The position numbers and the translations under genes are program-made. A DNA stretch of 64,000 nucleotides from Edwardsiella tarda ATCC 15947 = NBRC 105688. Its GTDB lineage: Bacteria > Pseudomonadota > Gammaproteobacteria > Enterobacterales > Enterobacteriaceae. Location: assembly GCF_003113495.2 (NCBI RefSeq), contig NZ_CP084508.1, positions 62,001-126,000 on the forward strand. Direction: 5' to 3'. The notes beneath the pieces are model-generated. The model saw only the letters and a program-made list of their open reading frames with translations. It was not told the DNA's origin and did no database searches. Within the stretch, counting starts at the first letter, position 1. Every line of letters begins with the position of its first letter. Shown here piece by piece: positions 28,829 to 36,600 of the stretch.

Positions 28829-28860
28829 AACGATTCCTCTTTGACATATAAAAACCAAAA

Positions 28861-28931
28861 ATCAATACTGTACATAAACACATGTGTTTATGTACAGTAT
28901 TGATGCTAGCTCTACGATAGTTAGCTGTCAA
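28861..28931 (-). promoter_or_regulatory. SOS promoter of the colicin operon with double LexA box
   Basis: A perfect 44-bp palindrome (28861-28904) has left arm ATCAATACTGTACATAAACA-CA and its exact complement to the right. Within it, overlapping LexA-box halves CTGT and ACAG are spaced as in colicin E operons, with ACATGT in the centre. On the minus strand a -35 TTGACA (28926-28931) and -10 TAGCAT (28903-28908) are 17 bp apart, so the double box covers the start site. Confidence 0.88.
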
Positions 28932-29903
28932 TGCAATTAATTTGATTGCAATCAAAATTTCAACCGATGTGAATGGGAGGGAGCGTTCAGTCAACCCCTT
29001 GATCCAATGGGTGAGCCGTGCGCAAGTAGCATCTTTGAATGCCGCAAAGCGGCATGGAGGCGCCAACAGATGTTGAATAGAACACTGTCAGTGACTGGCG
29101 CCGTCGCCCGGCGCAGCCGGTTACTGTCTTGATAGGTTTCACCTTACCCATCCCTTGCCCTGTAAAGCCATAATCCGCTAACAGAGAGCGTAGATGTGAA
29201 TGTGCGCCGTCGGAGTGGTCACGACAAGGCGTAGCCGTAGTCGGGGCGTATCTCCGCGTTAGCGGGCCGTTAGGGCCGCTTACGGGCGTGTTATACCGAA
29301 CTTTTCAGGCGCAGTATTCCTAACAGCAGCGATTAATTTTAGTTACAACATCCATTATTAAAAGCGACATCATCCCGGCCCAGAGGGCCGGGGCGCCGTC
29401 GCTTTTCAGTGGTGGGATGGGCGTTGGTGTTTCTGCTGGGCGCGGTACTGATGGTGAGTTTGGCGGTGGTGTTTAGCTAGGCTGAGTTTGGGGCCCATCG
29501 CAACGCGATGGGAGGTACTTTTTAGATGTTGTTGCCGGTTGGCTTTGGTGTTGCCAGGGAAGGGTTTGTGCCCGAGTGAAACGAGGGAGCTACCATCGAG
29601 AGCAGCCGTAAGGCTAGCTCGATGCTTACTCCCTTTTTTAAAAAGGGCTTTTGTTCAGAAACAACGTTCGAAATTAACGATGATATTGGGTACCTCTTCG
29701 AAGTTAATCTGTTACTTCGAATTTAACTGTTTATTTCCTGTGCTATAGGGGTAGGCCAAGTTGGCCATCACCGAAAATCTGTGAATATCGAAGAGAGAGG
29801 GGGTGAATAACGCTCAAAATCCGTGCTATTTATCAACTACAGGGCAAGCGAGGGCCTCGCGTTGATAGACGAAAACTCGACGGATTAAAGGGGGGGGGAA
29901 GGT
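28932..29903. other. Gene-free stretch downstream of repA, possible replication origin
   Basis: About 970 bp have no convincing gene; the short frames here lack family signals. It holds strong hairpins: AAAAGCGAC/GTCGCTTTT with an inner CCCGGCCC/GGGCCGGG (29360-29406), and CCCATCGC/GCGATGGG with a T run after it (29494-29512). A further CCCTTTTT/AAAAAGGG is near 29631-29647. In I-complex and IncFII-type replicons the origin lies just downstream of the initiator gene, so the origin is expected within about 29400-29900. I see no consensus DnaA box here. Confidence 0.45.
29360..29406. terminator. Strong bidirectional hairpin terminator
   Basis: The arms AAAAGCGAC and GTCGCTTTT enclose CCCGGCCC-aga-GGGCCGGG. 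The T/A tails on both sides fit rho-independent termination in both directions between the colicin promoter and the replicon. Confidence 0.7.
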
Positions 29904-30980
29904 TTAGATTTTAAAGGCACCGGTACGCTCAAGCAGCAACTTGTAGAACGCCTCCGCGTCCTGCTGCAGCAGTCCAGGGTACTCACGTTTAAGGATTTCC
30001 TGTAGCTGCAGCAACTGGATTGGCGTCATCGCGCCGGTGATCGACCACTGCGTAAACTGCTGATAGTAGCTGTGCGTTTTCCGCTTGGCCAGCTGCCGGA
30101 TGTTCTGGTTGGTCTCATCCAATTGTTGCTCCAGCGCCGAGCGTTGCGCCAAGGTTTGCTCTATCGTGGCCACAGCCTGAGCCTTATCCCGTGCCAAGTC
30201 CGGGCTGACCACCCAGCGCTTGATTTGGCGCAGCCGGTTACGCAATGAGTGACGGGATTTCAGGTCAATACCGATACGCTCAATGTGCACCAGGTGTTTT
30301 TCATAGCGTTGGCGCAGTGTCTCCGTCAGACCGTTCTTCATCGCCCAACGCTTGAATTTGCCCAGCCAGTCACGTATTTCATCGACCTGGATACCGCGCG
30401 AAGTAAAGAACGTCTCGGATAGCCAGATACGCAGCGGCTTGTTCTGGCCACTGTCGCTGTCCTGGGTATGCAGCACAATGACATAGCCCAGCTGCTCCAT
30501 CACCGAGAGGGCATGCAAGGCAACGTCGTAAGCTTTGCGACCGCTCTCGTAAACGTGCAGTACCCCCATCGCCGAGGCGATTTGCTCAAACGGTACCATC
30601 ACTTCGAAGGGATAGTCGCTATCCGGGTTGTAATCCGTGTGTGCAGCCAATGCCTGGGAGAGAACCGTTAACGCTTCACGGCTCTCTGAGCGTGTGCTGA
30701 TCCGCATCGGTTTGGGCACAAAATTCGGATCATGACGATAGGCATAGGGAATATATCCCCGCTGGCGCAGGGCAATCAGATCGCCATTGCGATTCCAATC
30801 GTGACGGCTAATCCGTGCCACGACTTTTGACGCCATACCACGCGAAACGGCACAACACAGTTTCGGCTGATAGCGGCGATGGATTTTAGGCTGTCCCTTA
30901 CGGGCCGCATTGGCCGCACCCCGCCGATTTGGCGAGTGGGACAGGTTATCGGCAATCGACGGAGAAAGGTTGCTATACAC
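29904..30980 (-). CDS. repA: Plasmid replication initiator RepA (IncFII/I-complex-like)
   Basis: A 358-residue basic protein. The segment RRYQPKLCCAVSRGMASKVV, a central winged-helix-like part (PFEVMVPFEQIASAMGVLHV and following) and a basic helical C-terminus fit theta-type initiators of this group. The assignment rests largely on the control region: a 24-codon leader peptide overlaps the start, and an antisense RNA gene lies opposite the leader. The start is taken as GTG 30980, which overlaps the leader stop (GTGTATAG) and so suggests coupled translation. A shorter product from ATG 30820 or so cannot be ruled out. It would act in cis or near its gene at the origin below 29904. Confidence 0.8.
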   Translation of the reverse strand: MYSNLSPSIADNLSHSPNRRGAANAARKGQPKIHRRYQPKLCCAVSRGMASKVVARISRHDWNRNGDLIALRQRGYIPYAYRHDPNFVPKPMRISTRSESREALTVLSQALAAHTDYNPDSDYPFEVMVPFEQIASAMGVLHVYESGRKAYDVALHALSVMEQLGYVIVLHTQDSDSGQNKPLRIWLSETFFTSRGIQVDEIRDWLGKFKRWAMKNGLTETLRQRYEKHLVHIERIGIDLKSRHSLRNRLRQIKRWVVSPDLARDKAQAVATIEQTLAQRSALEQQLDETNQNIRQLAKRKTHSYYQQFTQWSITGAMTPIQLLQLQEILKREYPGLLQQDAEAFYKLLLERTGAFKI

Positions 30981-31047
30981 CCCGCCCTGCGCTTATGTTG
31001 CGCGGACAGAGTACGGAGCACAGAAAGGATTGCAGTTTTCCGAGCAT
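30973..31047 (-). CDS. Leader peptide of repA (Tap/RepY-like, 24 codons)
   Basis: ATG 31047 opens MLGKLQSFLCSVLCPRNISA then GRGV and stop. The pattern resembles the IncFII leader peptide Tap (MLRKLQ..FLC...LPCNISAG). GGAG precedes the ATG at a good distance. Its TAG (30973-30975) overlaps the GTG start of repA by 8 bases. In such systems, ribosomes finishing the leader open or reach the repA start, while an antisense RNA blocks leader translation and so controls copy number. Confidence 0.8.
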   Translation of the reverse strand: MLGKLQSFLCSVLCPRNISAGRGV

Positions 31048-31064
31048 GGCTTTATACTCCCTGC

Positions 31065-31150
31065 ATAGAGCAACAGCTTCTATGCAGCATTGTAGTGAGC
31101 CCCGTTAGTCTTCTTCTAGTCGCCAAACCTGGGAAGATTATCGGGGTTTT
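31065..31150 (+). ncRNA. Copy-number control antisense RNA (RNAI/Inc RNA-like)
   Basis: On the plus strand, TTGCAG (31030-31035) and TATACT (31053-31058), 17 bp apart, form a promoter. The RNA would include CTGCATAGA/TCTATGCAG (31061-31087) and a larger stem from CCCCG (31100) to CGGGG (31146). The loop of that stem carries CGCCAAA (31121-31127), and TTTT follows the stem as a terminator tail. It is complementary to the repA leader, where the loop reads UUUGGCG, the conserved target loop of I-complex plasmids. Confidence 0.75.
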
Positions 31151-31245
31151 CGCTTTTCTGGCGCGGAGTAACGTCCCCCTCACCAGCTCCCTGCCACCTT
31201 GCGGCGTGGCCCGCCATGAATTCGTCTGTCTGTATCCTGCCCTCG

Positions 31246-31272
31246 CCCCTCATCATCAGTGATGATGAGGGG
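31246..31272. repeat. Perfect 13-bp inverted repeat upstream of the rep control region
   Basis: CCCCTCATCATCA and TGATGATGAGGGG are separated by one base, so in double-stranded DNA it is effectively a 27-bp palindrome. It may be a protein site or a terminator; T-rich sequence does not follow directly. The rest of 31048-31387 carries the rep leader and its promoter and holds no gene that I can support. Confidence 0.6.
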
Positions 31273-31387
31273 GCAGAAACAGCGCTTCTCGCAAGAATAC
31301 TACAGACAACCCAAAAAATTAACCTGTTTTCGGTCTGTTTTGGCGTACAGACGGCAACAGGATCAGAATGATGCATAAAAGGCGGCA

Positions 31388-31774
31388 TCACCTGGCAGTC
31401 GTTCGAGCCTGAAGATAATGGTGTACATGCTGGACGAGTACCTCGGGATCATCTCCTCGCCATAACGGTATCTGTGCCTGACGAAAAATTTCGTTGAGCA
31501 CGATATCGCGCCGTATACGCTTTGCTTGTTGATGCGTTGCATCATCCAGCTCAATCGCCGCAATAATGTGACCTGTTTTTCGCTCAATAACCACGACATC
31601 ACAATGCCACTGTGAAATAAGCCGGAATAAACACCACCATTGACGGCTACCTTTTTTCCAGGTTGACGAAACCTCAACAATATCGGCGACACGAACCTGG
31701 AGACAAAAATACCAGTGATGTGCGCCAGTCGCCGGCGATAACGCGGAAAAGAAGGCATATTCACGCGCGGTCAT
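31388..31774 (-). CDS. DUF2726-type protein (probable restriction-endonuclease-like fold)
   Basis: Taking ATG 31774 (MTAREYAFFSALSPATGAHH), the product has 128 residues and reads as the DUF2726 family: FSALSPATG, CLQVRVADIV, FRLISQWHCDVVVIERKTG, then IELDDATHQQAKRIRRD and LNEIF. The pattern D, then ELDD, then Q/R...K is like the PD-(D/E)XK fold to which DUF2726 is thought to belong. It overlaps the end of the upstream membrane-protein frame by about 14 bases. The family often has one N-terminal membrane helix in the same protein, so the two frames may be one split gene. Confidence 0.65.
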   Translation of the reverse strand: MTAREYAFFSALSPATGAHHWYFCLQVRVADIVEVSSTWKKGSRQWWCLFRLISQWHCDVVVIERKTGHIIAAIELDDATHQQAKRIRRDIVLNEIFRQAQIPLWRGDDPEVLVQHVHHYLQARTTAR

Positions 31775-32045
31775 CAATTGTGGCTTGGCCGTAAAGGAAC
31801 AGTAATCTATCCGATTCTTTCGGCTTGATACCCGCCGCCAGCAGAGCGCGTAATAAGGGATGAGCCTGCTTTCTGCCTTGCACCGATAGCCAGATGATAA
31901 ATAATAAAATGAATAGGGCAAGCCCTAAGAAGATAAAAAACACGATTATTCTCCGATTGGCCACTATTTGCATGCAGTCGCTATCTTGTCGCCAAATAAT
32001 AAAGCGATAATGGCAACCATAAAATAACGGCAGTAATAATTTCAT
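31761..32045 (-). CDS. Small single-span membrane protein, overlaps the DUF2726 gene
   Basis: A frame of 94 codons with one strong membrane helix (IIVFFIFLGLALFILLFIIW), followed by a basic tail GRKQAHPLLRALLAAGIKP. Starts at 32045 and 31973 (MQIVANRR) are both possible; neither has a clear ribosome-binding site. Its stop overlaps the ATG of the DUF2726 gene (ATGACCGCGCGTGA). Together they resemble a membrane-anchored DUF2726 protein cut in two. No function is known. Confidence 0.5.
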   Translation of the reverse strand: MKLLLPLFYGCHYRFIIWRQDSDCMQIVANRRIIVFFIFLGLALFILLFIIWLSVQGRKQAHPLLRALLAAGIKPKESDRLLFLYGQATIDDRA

Positions 32046-32163
32046 TATGAAAACTTACATTTTGTAAAATGCAAAAAGACTAACGCCCTGCGGTTGTTCA
32101 ATTGCGTTCACTCCCCGATATAAAATCAGGGCGCGAACACAATTTTATAAAATATAAATAGAA

Positions 32164-32784
32164 CTAAATGCTGTTAGCAGGTGTTGATTTTCGCCGTTGA
32201 TAGGATTCAATCCGGGCACACGCGTACTGTTGTTCCTCCTCCGTGATCGTGGCAACCGGCTGGCCATCAATGCCATAGCGGGAAGCTCCGACAACCATAC
32301 TGCGCAAATAGGTCGTCGAGCGCGTAATACGTTTCAGGCAACGGCGCAGCTGTTTGCGTGACAAGGGCAGCGCGCGCGTAGCAATGTCGGCCAGCAACGC
32401 ATCCCGTAACCCGACTTGCAGCAAACGCGGCTTGTCCCCCTCAAACAGCCCAGGCCAGTGGGGTTTCATCAGGGCAACGGCCTCCGCCAATGGCATCAAT
32501 ACCACCCCTTTCGGCGGCTTCGGTGGGCATTTTTTATCCTGCTTGGCCGGGGCTGCGGGTGGCGGGGTGAGAGTCGGCGCTTTTGCTGGCGCCCGTTTTG
32601 CCTCTTTCGCCTGCTTTTGTGCCGCCAGTTTCTGCTTCTTCACCTTCCAGGGAGGTGGCGTGTTCACCACCACCACTTTCTTACGATGGACAACCACCGG
32701 GGCGGTATCCGATGTCACTGCAGGTGTTTCTTCAACGGGTCGTTTACGCTTCAGACTCAATGTTGGCCGCTTCTCTGTATTCAT
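32164..32784 (-). CDS. finO: Fertility inhibition protein FinO
   Basis: A 206-residue RNA chaperone of the ProQ/FinO family. The N-terminal about 85 residues are Lys/Pro-rich and disordered (KKVVVVNTPPPWKVKKQK). The FinO fold follows from about residue 90 (LMPLAEAVALMKPHWPGLFE, LSRKQLRRCLKRITRSTTYL). It binds and stabilises FinP and promotes its pairing with the traJ leader, so lowering transfer. It is last in the transfer gene order, after traX, as in F. I see no insertion in it, so fertility inhibition may be intact. Confidence 0.92.
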   Translation of the reverse strand: MNTEKRPTLSLKRKRPVEETPAVTSDTAPVVVHRKKVVVVNTPPPWKVKKQKLAAQKQAKEAKRAPAKAPTLTPPPAAPAKQDKKCPPKPPKGVVLMPLAEAVALMKPHWPGLFEGDKPRLLQVGLRDALLADIATRALPLSRKQLRRCLKRITRSTTYLRSMVVGASRYGIDGQPVATITEEEQQYACARIESYQRRKSTPANSI

Positions 32785-32797
32785 CTTATCTCCCTGT

Positions 32798-33523
32798 TCA
32801 CATCACACTGGCCACACAACTCAATACAGCCAGATGTACCGTATATGTCACCACAAAAAAATGTGAGGGCCAAAACCGCTCTTGACCAGACCATCGCAGG
32901 CCCCCCTGCGCGGCAGCTACACTCAGCACCAGGCCACTCACCGCCGCTGCCCAACTGATATTAACATTCAACATCAGAACACTCAGTCCCCACAGCAGGG
33001 CAACCAGCCGGCGCTCCGCTGCCGCCATTGGCACAAAAAGGTAGCGGCAGGCCACTAACATCACGACGCCCGCCAGATCATAGCTTGTCAGAGAGAAGGG
33101 AAGCCAAATCAGGGTAAGCCCTGTCGCTGCCAGTACCCCCTTGATCCCCTGTCGTTGCTCAAACCAGCGTAAGGCTTGCCCGGTGACCGCGAACACAAAC
33201 AGGATATTCCCTTGCCACCACGGGAACCCGGCCAACAGATACGCAGGTTGGGCGATCATCGCCCAACACCACAGGGCGTTGAGATTCGACTGGCGTATGC
33301 CGGCATGCCTGGCCAGATTGTACCCCCACACCAGCCCAAACAGCGGAAAGGCCCCGCGCCCCAGCCACAGCATGACCTCACTGTGCAAGCCAAAGATCTG
33401 GTTAGCATGGTCAAGCACCATCAACAATAATGCGACCCCTTTGAGCACATCACATTGCCCAGCACTCCACTGCCAGCGACAGGCCAATCCCTGAAAAACT
33501 GACGGCATCACATCCACTCTCAT
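32798..33523 (-). CDS. traX: TraX, pilin N-acetylation protein
   Basis: A polytopic inner-membrane protein of about 241 residues with seven or more hydrophobic segments, the TraX family. It includes GQCDVLKGVALLLMVLDHAN near the N-terminus, then LGRGAFPLFGLVWGYNLAR and a C-terminal FFVVTYTVHLAVL. In F it N-acetylates the pilin subunit. ATG 33523 (MRVDVMPSVF) follows GAGGAG; the longer frame extending to 33814 lies inside traI and is not credible. It lies between traI and finO, as in F. Confidence 0.9.
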   Translation of the reverse strand: MRVDVMPSVFQGLACRWQWSAGQCDVLKGVALLLMVLDHANQIFGLHSEVMLWLGRGAFPLFGLVWGYNLARHAGIRQSNLNALWCWAMIAQPAYLLAGFPWWQGNILFVFAVTGQALRWFEQRQGIKGVLAATGLTLIWLPFSLTSYDLAGVVMLVACRYLFVPMAAAERRLVALLWGLSVLMLNVNISWAAAVSGLVLSVAAAQGGLRWSGQERFWPSHFFVVTYTVHLAVLSCVASVM

Positions 33524-33605
33524 TGAACGTCTCCTCTTGGCCTGGGGTGGCACCCTGATTTTAATCGGGGTGTTTCCCCAGGCTGACAAACCGCATCGCG
33601 GTGCG

Positions 33606-36600
33606 TCAGTCCCCGGCCAGGGTCTTGTCGCGTACCAGCTCACGCTCCATCTGCTGTAAGCGCTCCCGCTGTAAATTCTCGGCAACCCGCTCAACGGCGG
33701 ACTGTTGGTGATCCGGTAAGGTCGGCAGCGTATCCGCCGGGTGCCGTTCCTGTTCGACGCCGCCTTTGACCACCTCATCGACAATCTGCCGCATTTTCTC
33801 TGGCGCCACATCATCGGGCGTGGGCTTCTCTTTTTGCCCCAGCATTTCCCGCGCCGTTTTCTCGGCCTGCTTCTCCAGGGCGACCCGCGCGGCCTCCTCC
33901 GACTGGCGCAAGGCCAGGATCTCGGGCGCTAACCTGGCTGCTTCCCCCGATATGCCTTGTCCGGTTTCCCCCGCATCAGCCCAAACGCGCCCGCCGGTCA
34001 TCGCCCCCGGATTCCAGGGAACCCCTTCCCCCTGCAGGCGAACCACAATGCCGTCATCAGGAAAGCGGGCGGCCAGCTTTACCCCCTCCTCAATGCCTGC
34101 GGCCAGTCGGCTCTCGCCATTTCGACTGGCCTGTAACGCGACAAACCGTGCCGCTGTACTGCCAAAAAGACGCCCCTCTCTCGGCAATACCACCGCAGCC
34201 GGTTTATCCCCTTGCGATAAAGAACTCAGCCAGGCGCCCGCCGCCTTGCCGTTTTCATCAAATGCCGGAAACGCCACATGGGGCTGCGGGTATTTTCGCC
34301 CGGGTGCGACAAACCTGGCCAATGAGGTGCCCGCATCCAATCCGTCCTGTTTCAAGACTGCGCGCCCTGCCGCCCCCGCAGACAACGGTACGGCCTGCGC
34401 GAGCAGGCGTGCCGCGTTATCGGCAGTACGCTCGCCACGGGGTTGTAAAATCTCATGTGCTGTTGCCCCGCGATCGGCTTTCTGGATAGCCGTTACCCAC
34501 GCCTCACGGTTATCGGTATAAACCTGTACATGCTGCTTGGCGCGCGACAGGGCCACGTAAGCCGAAGCGTGGTTGACCATCTGCCGACGCCCGCCCGCTG
34601 TCCCCTCAAGGGCAATGGCAAAGGATTCACTCGCCCCTTGGGCACCATGTGCCGTGATGGCATAGGCCAGATCAATATGGCGCTCTGCCTGATCGATAGC
34701 AGGATGAACAACCCGCGTCGCATTGCCATTGGTCAAGGTGACACTGTCACCCTCTATCGCACTGATCGTCCAGGTACTGTTGGCCACAAAGCCTCGCTCA
34801 CTATCACTTTTTGAAAACCGCATACGATCACCGACGCTGACCGTGATCGTATCAGACCGGTAGAGCGTGACCCCCTCCCGTACCGCTTCCTGGGGGGAGA
34901 GGACGCGCTGACGCCCTGTCTCATCCTGCAAGGTCACCAACTGATTTTTTTCATCCACCTCAACAATACGGTGATAGGTATTGTCCAGGAGCGGGCGCGT
35001 ATCCTGATGCGTTTTCCAGGTGCTAAGACGCCGCAACGCTCCCTCCGGGATGTTGGCGCTCACCAGGATAGGCAGCGTTCGCTCTCCGCCCGATAGCTCC
35101 CCGCTGGCCACCCGCGCATCATGGATCAAGGCATTCACTGCGCGCCGATCCTGGTTCAAATGCGTGATGATCAACGTATTGTCTCGTGCCTGGGGTGTCC
35201 GGCCGAGATAGTCCGCCACAATGGCATCATGGAGCGTCGCCGGAACGGTTGGGGACAACGTTGCCGATACCACGTCAACGCCATCCGGTGATGCGTCAGG
35301 CTCTTTCTTTATCTCCATGACAGAGCTGGGCGGAAACCAGGCCTGCGCCTGGCGGGGGACCTGCTGTGGGCTAACCCGCTCTACCGTCTCCAATGCGCCC
35401 GCCACATCACGAGCAATCAGGCTATAGACCGCCGGCCGCAACTCGGGCGTTTGCCGCACAATCTCTTTCATGATGGCCACATCCGCCGCACTGCGCGTCT
35501 GTTGCAAATGAAACGGCTGTCCAGGTGCAATAGCCTGCAGCTGATCCGTATCACCACTGGCCACTGCGCGTCCGCCCCCAGCGGCAATCAAGGCATAAGC
35601 GCTGGCCATATCGCTGTTACCCAGCATCGAGCTTTCATCGATCAAAAACAGCGTATTGGAAAAATCCGCCACTTCACCTTGCTGTTGGGCCTGACGGGTA
35701 TCAAACAGGAAGGAAGCCAGGGTTTGTGACTCAACGCCCGCCGCCAGCATCTCGCCCACCGCCCGATGCGTCGGCCCCAACCCCACCACCCGGGGGCGCG
35801 CCGTCTCCGGCAGAGTGGCGATGGCCGACATCACGGCGCGGAACTGGGTCGTTTTCCCGACGCCGGCATACCCTTGTACCACGGTAAAACGATCGGGTGT
35901 CTCCAGGATCATGCGGGTCGCCGCCTGTTGCCCCGCCGTCAGCCCCGCCAGATGTGACTCAGGGACGTTAGCCATCAGCGGCGTCACCGCCGCTTTTCCC
36001 TCTGCAATATGGCGGAGAATACTTTTTTCCGCCTCAAACGTGGCGCGTGATACCAGCAAATCGTTCCCATGACCCGGCGCTGAATCCACCGATATCAAGG
36101 CCCCCTCCCGAATTTGCGTCTGGATAGTGTCCGCTAAAACGGAGAGAGGCACCTGCCCGCCCGCCACCTCCTGAGCCTGGGCCAATAGCGATACGCGAGA
36201 AAAGGCGAGTGATCCTCCTTCCCGCTCCAACACCGGAACCGCCAGATGGAGAGCCTGCTGTACCGGCGTATGCAGGGCTACCCGCTGACGGGTTAGGGCT
36301 TCCTCTAAACCTGCCTGGCCCGCGACCTGCTTGAGATGGGTTGTCACCGTAGAAAAAGCCGGGTGCCGCCCCAGGCGGGCAGCCACCTTATCTTCAGCCT
36401 GCGCGCTGTACAGGCGAATGCGGCTACCACTGCGCGCCAGGCGGTTCAGGGTGCCCTGATTCAAATCATTGTGTGCCACTGCCGCCAATACCTGCGCCTT
36501 ATCATTCACCGAGCGGCCCAGGCCCTCCACATAGCCGTATGCCACCTTGATAGCGGTAAAGGGGGTCTTCCCCACCGCCAGGCGCTGCATCTGCCCCTGA

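Noticed and set aside
28806..29066. 86-codon minus-strand frame across the colicin promoter
   Set aside because: It covers the LexA palindrome and the promoter, so it is not a gene.
29488..29748. 86-codon plus-strand frame downstream of repA
   Set aside because: It contains terminator-like hairpins and shows no family resemblance.
30776..31021. 81-codon frame overlapping the repA 5' end
   Set aside because: It is a shadow frame. The real leader peptide is the 24-codon frame 30973-31047, with GGAG and Tap-like sequence.
31116..31391. Minus-strand frame of 91 codons upstream of repA
   Set aside because: It runs through the antisense RNA gene and the 27-bp palindrome, has no family motif and no convincing ribosome-binding site.
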